Shown: in pieces, positions 49,629 to 57,840 of the stretch
Layout: every line of letters starts with the position of its first letter
How positions within the stretch are numbered: the first letter of the stretch is position 1
Assembly: GCF_024138395.1 (NCBI RefSeq)
Contig: NZ_JAMYDU010000012.1
Coordinates: forward strand, 62,001 to 126,000
Length of the DNA: 64,000 nt
DNA from: Pseudomonas mandelii
GTDB taxonomy: Bacteria > Pseudomonadota > Gammaproteobacteria > Pseudomonadales > Pseudomonadaceae
Direction of reading: 5' to 3'
Program-made: the position numbers and the translations under genes
Notes under the pieces: generated by a model
Told to the model about the DNA's origin: nothing
The model's input: the letters and a program-made list of their open reading frames with translations, nothing else
Database searches by the model: none

Positions 49629-50390
49629 TCAGCTATCGAGCAATCGATAGTGGGTAGCCCTGACCACAGCCTGGACCCGGTTCTTGGCCCCGAGTTTATG
49701 CATGGCCGAAGTCAGATGGAGGCTGATGGTGGCCATTGAGCGATTCAGTTGTTTGGCGATTTCAACCGCAGTCAGGCCCTCAGCCGCCCATTTAAGGCAC
49801 TCGCGCTCACGTTTGGTCAGGTGAATGGGAGGCGTGTGAGCCTCTTTGCCCAGCAACGGGTAGGCCGCTTCCTGCAACGCATGGGAAATCAGGCTGAAAT
49901 CCGCCAGGGTCCGCCGGGCATCGCGCAACACACTGGCGCTGCTGCCGGTACGCAGCCCGGTCAAGGAGGCGAAACCGCCTCTGGGCAGATGAATCGGGAC
50001 CGACACACCACAGGTCAGCTGAGTGTCTTCCAGATAACTCACCACTGGCGCATGGCACTGACTGATCACCGGCTCCAACAAGGTGTCAGTCCCGGGTTTG
50101 TAAGACCAGACAAAGGGTGAAACACAATTGAGTGCAACCTGCTGGACTGGGTCGATCTGGTAGTAACCCTCTGCACACCAACGCGTATGCCAATCGGCTG
50201 GAGTATTGCGCAGTTTGAGCACCGCGGGCGTGATCAACTTGCCTTCATGGTCCAATGGCACCGGGCTGTAGTCGTACACCAAGGCATCAAAGCCCAGCTC
50301 CTCGGCTAATAGCATGGCGTTGTCCATCTGCTCATCCAGGCTCTTGCCCGACAACAGACGGGGGTTGAGGTCAGATAGCTTGGTCTGCAT
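49629..50390 (-). CDS. pipR: LuxR-family solo regulator, PAB/PipR type
   Basis: A 253-residue regulator with an N-terminal autoinducer-binding domain and a C-terminal LuxR helix-turn-helix (LTKRERECLKWAAEGLTAVE; SMATISLHLTSAMHKL). Aligned by spacing to TraR, Asp70, Pro71 and Trp85 are Asp80, Pro81 and Trp95. Tyr61 is replaced by Trp71, the hallmark change of plant-signal-responsive solos (OryR, XccR, PsoR, PipR), while Trp57 is kept as Trp67, where I recall those proteins having Met. No luxI gene lies nearby. The flanking iminopeptidase genes and peptide ABC operon match the known pipR locus layout of Pseudomonas GM79. The inducer is probably a plant-derived or ethanolamine-type compound (family knowledge). 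Confidence 0.85.
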   Translation of the reverse strand: MQTKLSDLNPRLLSGKSLDEQMDNAMLLAEELGFDALVYDYSPVPLDHEGKLITPAVLKLRNTPADWHTRWCAEGYYQIDPVQQVALNCVSPFVWSYKPGTDTLLEPVISQCHAPVVSYLEDTQLTCGVSVPIHLPRGGFASLTGLRTGSSASVLRDARRTLADFSLISHALQEAAYPLLGKEAHTPPIHLTKRERECLKWAAEGLTAVEIAKQLNRSMATISLHLTSAMHKLGAKNRVQAVVRATHYRLLDS

Positions 50391-50470
50391 CCATTGCGCT
50401 CCCTAATTAATTTCAATCCTGAAATTCAGCACGTAGAATGCCACGCGTCGGCGCGGGACTGCCAGACAAA

Positions 50471-50490
50471 ACCTATAAGAAATACTAGCT
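50471..50490 (+). promoter_or_regulatory. Candidate pip box (lux-box-like), copy 2
   Basis: ACCTATAAGAAATACTAGCT, 80 bp before the second iminopeptidase ATG; shares ACCTAT-N8-CTAG-N-T with 49597-49616. A separate perfect palindrome CTTACT-C-AGTAAG lies at 50504-50516 in the same promoter region. Confidence 0.55.
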
Positions 50491-50570
50491 TTTGGGCGCA
50501 TGACTTACTCAGTAAGGTTGAGCCATTTGGTCAGCGTGCGAACCGGCCAGCATCATAAAGGGAGCGTGCG

Positions 50571-51458
50571 ATGTGGCGTGAAATCGAACCGGACCAACAA
50601 ATAAACGTTGAAGTCGACGGCCACAATCTGGTGGTTTACAGCTTTGGCGAGGGCGATGAAGTCCTGCTGTGCCTCAATGGAGGCCCGGGGCTTCCCTGCG
50701 ATTATCTGCGTGACGCCCATGGCTGGCTCAAGGACAAGGGGTTGCGAGTTGTCGCCTTCGACCAACTCGGCACCGGCGCGTCTGACAGACCCGAAGACCC
50801 ATCCCTGTGGGACATCACCCGTTATGTCGCGGAGGTAGAAACCGTCCGGCAGGCCCTCGACCTGGGCCGTGTGCACTTGATGGGGCACTCCTGGGGAGGC
50901 TGGCTGGCAATCGAATATGCCATTTACCACCCTCACGCACTCAAAACCCTGATTCTGGAAAACACCGTAGGCGATATCCCGCACCTGTCTCAGGAACTGG
51001 AACGTCTGCGTGGCGCGCTGGGCAGCGAAACCGTGGCCATGATGCAACGTCATGAAGCCATGGGCACTCTCGATCACCCGCAATACCAGGCGGCGATCAC
51101 CCTCCTCAACTATCGCCACGTCTGCCGTCTGGACGAGTGGCCGGCGCCGGTCACGCGCTCTTTGGGCGACTGGAACATAGGGCCCTACACAACCATGCAG
51201 GGGCCGAATGAGTTTCTCTACGTCGGCAACCTGAAAAACTGGAACCGTCTGCCGGAAATGGCCGATTTCACCATGCCGGTATTGATTACCACCGGCCAGC
51301 ACGACGAACTGACCCCGGCTTGTGCCATGCGCATGAAAATGGCGCTCAAGGACGCGGCACTGCATGTGTTCCCCAATAGCAGCCACATGCCCTTCTACGA
51401 AGAACCTCACGCCTACTTTCCGGTGTTGCTGGATTTCCTCCAGCGGCACCGAGGTTAG
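50571..51458 (+). CDS. pip: Second proline iminopeptidase, alpha/beta hydrolase
   Basis: A 295-residue S33 family enzyme with LNGGPGLPCDY, GHSWGGWLAIEYA (nucleophile), TTGQHDELTP (acid) and NSSHMPFYEEP (His). It is a clear homologue of the protein encoded at 48642-49535 but well diverged. It begins the peptide-transport operon; only 3 bp separate it from the permease gene. GGGAG precedes the ATG. Imported proline-containing peptides, or a peptide-like plant signal, are the likely substrates. Confidence 0.87.
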   Translation: MWREIEPDQQINVEVDGHNLVVYSFGEGDEVLLCLNGGPGLPCDYLRDAHGWLKDKGLRVVAFDQLGTGASDRPEDPSLWDITRYVAEVETVRQALDLGRVHLMGHSWGGWLAIEYAIYHPHALKTLILENTVGDIPHLSQELERLRGALGSETVAMMQRHEAMGTLDHPQYQAAITLLNYRHVCRLDEWPAPVTRSLGDWNIGPYTTMQGPNEFLYVGNLKNWNRLPEMADFTMPVLITTGQHDELTPACAMRMKMALKDAALHVFPNSSHMPFYEEPHAYFPVLLDFLQRHRG

Positions 51459-51461
51459 TCG

Positions 51462-52409
51462 ATGAATCTGTCGCGTTACCGTTTCATCCTGTCACGGCCC
51501 CTGCAGCTGCTGCCGGTGCTGTTCGGCATCAGTCTCATCACGTTTGTGCTAGTGCGCTCGATTCCCGGCGACCCGGCGCGCGCCCTGCTCGGCTCGCGCA
51601 GTACGCCGGAGGGGCTGCTCAGGGTTCGCGCCCAGTTCGGCCTCGATCAGCCGCTGTGGATGCAGTACTTCTACTTCCTGAAAAACCTGTTCAACGGCGA
51701 CCTCGGCCAGTCATTGCTGTACAAGGTCGACGCCTTGAAGCTGATCAGCACGCGCATCGAGCCCACGTTGTTTCTGGTGCTTGGCAGCGTGCTGCTGGCA
51801 ATGTTGATCGCGGTGCCGCTGGCCACCGTTGCGGCCCGTAACAAGGGCGGCTGGGGCGACAACCTGATCCGCCTGTTCACCACCGCCGGCCTCGGCATGC
51901 CGGCGTTTTGGCTGGGGATCATGTTGATCCTGTTATTCAGCGTACAACTGGGCTGGTTCCCGGTTTCCGGCTATGGCCGCTCCTGGCTGGACAAACTGCA
52001 CCACATGGTTTTGCCCTGCCTGACCATTGCCCTGGCGTTATCGGCAGTGCTGGTACGCAATCTGCGAGCGAGCATGCTGATGGAATTGCAAGCCGACCAC
52101 GTCACCGCGGCTCGGGCTCGCGGCCTGCCTGAAAACGCGGTGTTTCGACGTCATGTGCTACCCAACTCGCTCGTACCCGCCGTCAACCTGCTGGCGGTGA
52201 ACATCGGCTGGCTGATCAGCGGCACAGTGGTCATCGAGAGTCTGTTCGCCATTCCCGGGATCGGCCAGTTATTGGTCCGGGGCATCTTCACCCGTGACTA
52301 TATGGTGGTCCAGGGCGTGGCAATGGTGCTGGCCTGCGCCACCGTGGCGGTAAACTTTCTCGCCGATGTGGTGACTGTGGCCATCGATCCACGCGTGAAA
52401 ATCCGATGA
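51462..52409 (+). CDS. Peptide ABC transporter permease (DppB/OppB family)
   Basis: A 315-residue permease with the DppB start LLPVLFGISLITFVLVRSIPGDPA, six membrane segments and the EAA loop TAARARGLPENAVFRRHVLPN. Its stop overlaps the next ATG (ATGA). It pairs with the DppC-like permease to form the channel for di- or oligopeptides or related compounds. Confidence 0.9.
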   Translation: MNLSRYRFILSRPLQLLPVLFGISLITFVLVRSIPGDPARALLGSRSTPEGLLRVRAQFGLDQPLWMQYFYFLKNLFNGDLGQSLLYKVDALKLISTRIEPTLFLVLGSVLLAMLIAVPLATVAARNKGGWGDNLIRLFTTAGLGMPAFWLGIMLILLFSVQLGWFPVSGYGRSWLDKLHHMVLPCLTIALALSAVLVRNLRASMLMELQADHVTAARARGLPENAVFRRHVLPNSLVPAVNLLAVNIGWLISGTVVIESLFAIPGIGQLLVRGIFTRDYMVVQGVAMVLACATVAVNFLADVVTVAIDPRVKIR

Positions 52410-53260
52410 GCAGTCAGGCAACGACGGCCCCCCAACTGAACCTGCGCCTGGGTTTGCGCAATCCTCGATTGGCAATGGGAATGGGCCTGGCAATCCTGCT
52501 CGGCTGGCTGGTGCTGGCGATCTTCGCGCCCTGGATCGCGCCCTTCGATCCAATCGCCCAGAACACCGATATTCGCCTGCTGGCGCCCCATCTGGCCCAC
52601 CCGTTCGGCACCGACAATTTTGGCCGCGACGTCTTGTCTCGAGTGATCTGGTCGGCCCGCATCGACTTGCAGTTGGCGGTGATCGGGGTGATTTTCCCGT
52701 TCCTGATCGGCACCTGTGTCGGGGCCTTGTCCGGCTACATCGGCGGGCGTTTCGACACGTTCTGCATGCGTCTGATCGATATCATCCTGGCCTTCCCGTT
52801 CCTGGTGTTGATGCTGGCGATCATGGCAATCCTCGGCCCCGGACTGATGAGTTTTTATATCGCCATGGCCTTGGTGGGTTGGGTGTCTTACGCGCGGTTG
52901 ATCCGCTCGCAGATCCTGATACTCAAGGAAAGCGATTTCGCCCTGGCCGCCAAAAGCCTCGGCTTCGGTCATGGGCGCATTCTGTTTCGGCACCTGCTGC
53001 CGAACGCGATGTTTGGCTCGATCGTGTTTTCCATGTCGGATGCGGTGCTGGTATTGCTCAACGGCGCGGCCGTCAGTTACCTCGGCCTCGGGGTTCAACC
53101 ACCGACCGCCGAGTGGGGCACGATGGTCGCTGAAGGCCAGAGTTTCATCACTTCCGCCTGGTGGATCTGCACCTTTCCGGGATTGGCGATCGTCACCCTG
53201 GCCATGGGCTTCAGCCTGCTGGCCGACGCTGTCGCCGAACACTTGGGTGAACGCTCATGA
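52406..53260 (+). CDS. Peptide ABC transporter permease (DppC/OppC family)
   Basis: A 284-residue permease with the N-terminal DppC pattern (FAPWIAPFDPIAQN; PFGTDNFGRDVLSR), six membrane segments and the EAA loop FALAAKSLGFGHGRILFRHL. Overlaps both neighbours by ATGA. Second half of the channel with the DppB-like protein. Confidence 0.9.
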   Translation: MSSQATTAPQLNLRLGLRNPRLAMGMGLAILLGWLVLAIFAPWIAPFDPIAQNTDIRLLAPHLAHPFGTDNFGRDVLSRVIWSARIDLQLAVIGVIFPFLIGTCVGALSGYIGGRFDTFCMRLIDIILAFPFLVLMLAIMAILGPGLMSFYIAMALVGWVSYARLIRSQILILKESDFALAAKSLGFGHGRILFRHLLPNAMFGSIVFSMSDAVLVLLNGAAVSYLGLGVQPPTAEWGTMVAEGQSFITSAWWICTFPGLAIVTLAMGFSLLADAVAEHLGERS

Positions 53261-54243
53261 GTGCGCCCGTGCTGAAGGTCGAAGAGCTCAGCGTCATTGC
53301 CCGTAAGGGTGAGCACGAAGTGACTGTGGTGGATCGCTTGTCCTTTGACCTGGCCGAGGGTGAAGTGCTCGGACTGGTAGGAGAAAGCGGCTCCGGCAAA
53401 ACCATGGCTTGTCGCGGTTTAATGAGGCTGCTGCCGTCGCCGAACCTGCGAGTCGAAGGCACAACCGTGCAGTTGGCCGGGGAGAATCTGTTGCACCTGG
53501 ATGAGGCCGGCATGCGCCGCATGCGTGGGCGTCAGCTGGGAATGATTTTCCAGAACCCCAGCAGCCATCTTGACCCGTTGATGCGCATCGGCGAGCAGAT
53601 TGGCGAAGGTATCCGTCTGCACCAGGGCGCCAGCAAGCGTGAAGCCCGAGCCCAGGCCATCGACGTACTTCGGCAAGTGGGCATTCCCGATCCGCAGCGG
53701 CGAGTCGACAGTTACCCTCACGAATTTTCCGGCGGCATGCGCCAGCGAGCGATGATCGCCGTGGCCCTGGGTTGCAACCCGAACGTGCTGATCGCCGACG
53801 AACCGACCACCGCCCTCGACGTCACGGTGCAAGCGCAGATTCTGCGCCTGTTGCTGGATCTTCGCGACCAGCGTGGCCTGTCGATCATCTTGATCACTCA
53901 TGACTTGGGGGTCGTTGCCCAAACCTGCGACTCGATTGCCGTGATGTACGCCGGACGCTTGTGCGAGCACGGCAACAAACACGAGGTGCTGGCCTATCCA
54001 CGCCACCCTTACACCGCTGGGTTGATCGACTGTCAGCCGGCCACCAGTCACGGTCACGCATTGCTCAAAACCATCGCCGGGCAACCGCCCCTGCTCGACG
54101 CCCTGCCCCAGGGTTGTCGGTTCAATCCGCGCTGCCAGCAAATCGGCAACCAATGCACAACACTGATGCCGAATTTGCAGCCCGTCAGCCATGGACACCG
54201 CATCGCTTGCCATTACCCCTTGGCCGCCGGAGACCGCTCATGA
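53257..54243 (+). CDS. Peptide ABC transporter ATPase (DppD/OppD family)
   Basis: A 328-residue ATPase: Walker A GESGSGKT, Q-loop MIFQNPSSHLDP, signature FSGGMRQRA, Walker B VLIADEPTTALD. Its C-terminal oligopeptide-ABC extension carries cysteines typical of the iron-sulfur-type cluster region (GCRFNPRCQQIGNQCTTL). Overlaps the next gene by ATGA. Confidence 0.9.
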   Translation: MSAPVLKVEELSVIARKGEHEVTVVDRLSFDLAEGEVLGLVGESGSGKTMACRGLMRLLPSPNLRVEGTTVQLAGENLLHLDEAGMRRMRGRQLGMIFQNPSSHLDPLMRIGEQIGEGIRLHQGASKREARAQAIDVLRQVGIPDPQRRVDSYPHEFSGGMRQRAMIAVALGCNPNVLIADEPTTALDVTVQAQILRLLLDLRDQRGLSIILITHDLGVVAQTCDSIAVMYAGRLCEHGNKHEVLAYPRHPYTAGLIDCQPATSHGHALLKTIAGQPPLLDALPQGCRFNPRCQQIGNQCTTLMPNLQPVSHGHRIACHYPLAAGDRS

Positions 54244-55211
54244 CCCTGCTCAAGGTCAAGGATCTGCAGGTGCGCTTCGCCGCGCCGGGCACTGGTCTGC
54301 TGGGCATGAACCGGCAATGGCTGACAGCCGTCAATGGCGTTTCGCTGACCCTTTCGGCCGGAGAAACGCTCGGGCTGGTCGGCGAGTCGGGCAGTGGCAA
54401 AAGCAGCTTGGGACGGGCGATCCTGCACCTTAATGAGATTTACGCCGGGCAGGTGCTGTTCGATGGCGTCGACATGGCTCACGCGGGGAAGGTCGACATA
54501 GAGCGGCTGCGTCGTGAAATGGCGATGGTTTTTCAAGACCCTTACGCCGCCCTCAACCCACGCCTGAGCATCGGCCAGACCCTGGCGGAAGTGCTCCGGG
54601 TACAACGCAAAGTGCCAGAATCGCTGATTGCCGCCCGAGTCGATGAACTGCTGACTCTGGTTGGCCTGCGCCCCGAGTTGGCCTCGCGCAAACCGCACGC
54701 CTTGAGCGGCGGCCAATGCCAGCGTGTCGGGATCGCCCGCGCGCTGGCCGTGGAACCGCGCCTGATCGTCGCCGACGAATGCGTGGCCGCGCTGGATGTA
54801 TCAATCCAGGGGCAGATCATCAACCTGCTGCTGGAACTGCGCCAACGCATGAACCTGGCGATTGTGTTCATTGCCCATGATCTGGCGATCGTTCGCCGGC
54901 TCTGTGATCGGGTGGCGGTGATGTATCTGGGCAAGATCGTCGAAGAAGGCCCCGTCGAGGAAGTATTTCGCTCCCCGCGACATCCTTATACCGCCGCACT
55001 GATTCAGTCGATTCCGCAGATCGACCCGGCCCGGGCGCTACCCATCGACCCTTTGCCCGGAGAACCGCCCAGCCCCTTGCAACTGCCATCCGGCTGCGCC
55101 TTTCACCCACGCTGTCGCTATGTTCGTCCCACCTGTAGCCAGGTGGCGCCCCCTACCCGTCAACTCGACGCTCGCCGTTACGACTGCGTGCTCGAAGAGC
55201 CTCTGCTTTAA
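54240..55211 (+). CDS. Peptide ABC transporter ATPase (DppF/OppF family)
   Basis: A 323-residue ATPase with Walker A GESGSGKS, VFQDPYAALNPR, signature LSGGQCQRV (Cys instead of the usual Gln/Met), Walker B LIVADECVAALD and the C-terminal cysteine region GCAFHPRCRYVRPTC. In Walker B the usual DEP is DEC. The ATG at 54240 sits in the previous stop; the much longer open frame upstream is not used. Forms the heterodimeric motor with the DppD-like protein. Confidence 0.88.
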   Translation: MTLLKVKDLQVRFAAPGTGLLGMNRQWLTAVNGVSLTLSAGETLGLVGESGSGKSSLGRAILHLNEIYAGQVLFDGVDMAHAGKVDIERLRREMAMVFQDPYAALNPRLSIGQTLAEVLRVQRKVPESLIAARVDELLTLVGLRPELASRKPHALSGGQCQRVGIARALAVEPRLIVADECVAALDVSIQGQIINLLLELRQRMNLAIVFIAHDLAIVRRLCDRVAVMYLGKIVEEGPVEEVFRSPRHPYTAALIQSIPQIDPARALPIDPLPGEPPSPLQLPSGCAFHPRCRYVRPTCSQVAPPTRQLDARRYDCVLEEPLL

Positions 55212-55243
55212 AAACAATGCACCCATCAAGAAGGAGTTTGACC

Positions 55244-56758
55244 ATGCGATCCAGGCATTTGAAATTGCTCGCCGCAGCCACATTGACCGCTTGCACCCTT
55301 GCCAGCGGTATCGCTCAGGCGGCCGGTGTACTCACCATCGGTTGCCGTGAAGAAAGCACCACGTTCGACCCGATCAAGAGCGCGCAAAACCGCGATACCT
55401 GGGTGTTTTCCAATGTCTACGACACCCTGATCCGGGTCGACAAGGCCGGCAGCAAGATGGAGCCCGGTCTGGCTGAAAGCTGGAAAGTCTCCGACGATGG
55501 CCTGACCTACACCTTCAAAATGCGCGCGGCGAAATTCTCCGACGGCTCGCCGATCACGGCCGATGATGCGGCATTCAGTCTGTTGCGCACTCGTGATAAC
55601 AAGGCCTCGCTGTGGAGCGATGCCTACAAACTGATCGACACGGCGAAAGCGGCCGACCCGCAGACCCTGGTGGTCACCCTGACCGCCCCGTCGGTACCGT
55701 TCCTCTCGCAACTGGCCTCGCCGACCGTGTCGGTTCTCTCACAGAAAGCCATGACCCGCATGGGCGAAGATGCCTATGCCCAGGAGCCTGTGGTCTCAGG
55801 CGCATTTTTTGTCAAAGAGTGGCTGCGCGGCGACCGCGTGAAGCTGGAGAAGAACCCGCACTTCTGGCAGGCCGACACGGTCAGTCTGGATGGCGTGGAG
55901 TGGATTTCCATTCCGGACGACAACACCCGGATGCTCAAGGTACAGGCAGGCGAACTGGACTCCGCGATCTTCGTACCGTTCTCGCGAGTCGATGCGCTGC
56001 GCAAGGATCCCAACCTGACCATCCACTCCGACCCTTCCACTCGGGAAGATCACCTGCTGATCAACCATGAGCACGGGCTGCTGAGCAAACCTGAAGTACG
56101 TCAGGCACTGGACATGGCGATCAATAAAAAATCGGTGGTCGATACCGTCACCTTCGGCCATGGTCAGGAGGCTTATTCCTATATCCCCAAGGGCTCGCTT
56201 TACCATTACGACGACAATTTGAAGCGTCCATTCGACCCAACCAAAGCCAAGCAGATGCTGAGCGATGCCGGCGCAGCGGGCATGAAGCTGAATTACGTAG
56301 TCAACGCTGGCAACGAAGCCGATGAGCAGATTGCCGTGCTGGTTCAGCAGCAACTGGCAGCCGTTGGCGTGACCGCGAACCTGCAAAAGGTCGACCCCAC
56401 CCAGAGCTGGCAGATGCTGGTCGACGGTGACTACGACCTGTCCGTGATGTACTGGACCAACGACATCCTCGACCCGGACCAGAAAACCACCTTCGTTCTG
56501 GGCCACGACACCAACATGAACTACATGACCCGCTACAAGAACGACAAGGTCAAGAATCTGGTGTCATCTGCCCGAGTGGAAGCGGACCCGGCCAAGCGTG
56601 AACAGATGTATGTCGACCTGCAGAAGGTCGCCAAACAGGACGTCAACTGGATCGACCTTTACTACAGCCCGTACATCAACATTTCGCGCAAGAACATAGA
56701 AAACTTCCAGCAAAACCCACTGGGGCGTTTCTCTCTTGAGGAAACGGTGAAGAACTAA
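55244..56758 (+). CDS. Peptide/opine ABC transporter substrate-binding protein (SBP family 5)
   Basis: A 504-residue binding protein with a signal peptide (about 1-26, ending AQA) and family 5 features: LTIGCREESTTFDPIKSAQN, ESWKVSDDGLTYTFKMR, VSGAFFVKEW and VRQALDMAINKKSVV. It is the last gene of the operon rather than the first, which is unusual for this class. AAGGAG precedes the ATG. Ligands of the family include peptides, opines and plant-derived amides; the regulatory context suggests a plant-associated peptide-like compound. Confidence 0.9.
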   Translation: MRSRHLKLLAAATLTACTLASGIAQAAGVLTIGCREESTTFDPIKSAQNRDTWVFSNVYDTLIRVDKAGSKMEPGLAESWKVSDDGLTYTFKMRAAKFSDGSPITADDAAFSLLRTRDNKASLWSDAYKLIDTAKAADPQTLVVTLTAPSVPFLSQLASPTVSVLSQKAMTRMGEDAYAQEPVVSGAFFVKEWLRGDRVKLEKNPHFWQADTVSLDGVEWISIPDDNTRMLKVQAGELDSAIFVPFSRVDALRKDPNLTIHSDPSTREDHLLINHEHGLLSKPEVRQALDMAINKKSVVDTVTFGHGQEAYSYIPKGSLYHYDDNLKRPFDPTKAKQMLSDAGAAGMKLNYVVNAGNEADEQIAVLVQQQLAAVGVTANLQKVDPTQSWQMLVDGDYDLSVMYWTNDILDPDQKTTFVLGHDTNMNYMTRYKNDKVKNLVSSARVEADPAKREQMYVDLQKVAKQDVNWIDLYYSPYINISRKNIENFQQNPLGRFSLEETVKN

Positions 56759-56781
56759 GCAATCGTTGCATGGAAAACAAA

Positions 56782-56808
56782 TGGACCTCTTTTCAGAGGT
56801 CCTTTTTT
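56782..56808 (+). terminator. Rho-independent terminator right of the pip locus
   Basis: GGACCTCT-TTTC-AGAGGTCC followed by six T's, 24 bp after the binding-protein stop. With its flanks (ATGGACC before, TTTTTTATGCCTGG after) it is nearly identical to 48559-48596 at the other end of the locus. Confidence 0.85.
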
Positions 56809-56824
56809 ATGCCTGGAGCAGGGA

Positions 56825-57820
56825 TTAAAAACCCACATCCAGCACCACACTGTCCAGATAGGTTCCCGGTGGCGGTGTACTCTGGTCGGCGTAGATTTTG
56901 GCGTTGTAGTTGAAGATCTGACTGCCAGTGCCCAGGCCGTTGCCGGGGTTGACCTCGGCATCGGAGCTGGTGCGACGGGCCGTTCCGACGCTGCCCCAAC
57001 GGGTGGTTCCGGCGCTCTTGAAGAGGTCATAAGCCAGGTAATTGCTGCCTGAGATCATCCGCCTGCGCCCGCCCACGCCGTCAGCATGTTGACCATCGTC
57101 CAGCCCCACCGTGTAGGTACTGCCCTTGGTGCAGGCCAGGTTGATCGTCTGGCCAGTGACGGTGGCGAAGGAGCTGATTACCGAAGCGCTGCCAAAGCTG
57201 ATGTTCGGCGCAGTGATCGTGCAATCGTTGTCCACGGTCATGTTCACAGTCAGGCTGGTGGAACCGCTGTTGATGTCTCGCCCCTGGCAACTGCCGCCGC
57301 CACCGTAGTCATGGCAATAATCCCAGCTCCAGAAAATATTCAGGGTTTCAGAATAGATCCCGGCCGCTACGTTGCTGCCGATAATCGTATTCAGGTAGAT
57401 CGGTGCGGCCTTGGCAACTGCCGGATTGGAAAGCAGGCCGAGGGCATCGATGATCGAGTGTCGGGCAAAGTCGAACGCTACGCCACGAGTGATCGGATAG
57501 CTGGAGCTGTTGTTGGCAAACAGCGTGTAGCCAATCACATCACTGGTGGGCCCGACCGCTCCTGCGGTGGCTGACGTAATGGTGGCGTAAAAATGATCAT
57601 CGCTGACCAATGACGACGCCAGCGAACCGGTGCAACTCAAACCGGCATGGGGGGTGGAACTGGTTTGCAAAGTGGTACGCACCGCGATCGAACTTAGCGA
57701 GCCAAAACCGGCCGGTGAAGTACTGGCCACTTCGCACAAGGCATAGACCTGACACGGCAGAAAAATCGCCATCAGCCTGATCACTTTACCCGGCCACCCA
57801 TCAGAAAATTGCACACCCAT
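56825..57820 (-). CDS. Csu-type tip adhesin (two spore coat U-like domains)
   Basis: A 331-residue exported protein, about twice the length of the other subunits. The N-terminal half is a receptor-binding-type domain with cysteines and the C-terminal half a SCPU pilin domain (CTITAPNISFGSASVISSF). It ends in the donor-strand region PPGTYLDSVVLDVGF. Position after the usher and domain order match CsuE, the tip adhesin of A. baumannii Csu pili. The signal peptide is atypically placed (hydrophobic GKVIRLMAIFLPCQVYA at about 11-27), so the start may be downstream at the internal Met17. Confidence 0.78.
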   Translation of the reverse strand: MGVQFSDGWPGKVIRLMAIFLPCQVYALCEVASTSPAGFGSLSSIAVRTTLQTSSTPHAGLSCTGSLASSLVSDDHFYATITSATAGAVGPTSDVIGYTLFANNSSSYPITRGVAFDFARHSIIDALGLLSNPAVAKAAPIYLNTIIGSNVAAGIYSETLNIFWSWDYCHDYGGGGSCQGRDINSGSTSLTVNMTVDNDCTITAPNISFGSASVISSFATVTGQTINLACTKGSTYTVGLDDGQHADGVGGRRRMISGSNYLAYDLFKSAGTTRWGSVGTARRTSSDAEVNPGNGLGTGSQIFNYNAKIYADQSTPPPGTYLDSVVLDVGF

Positions 57821-57840
57821 CTCCCTGTTCTATTGGCGTT

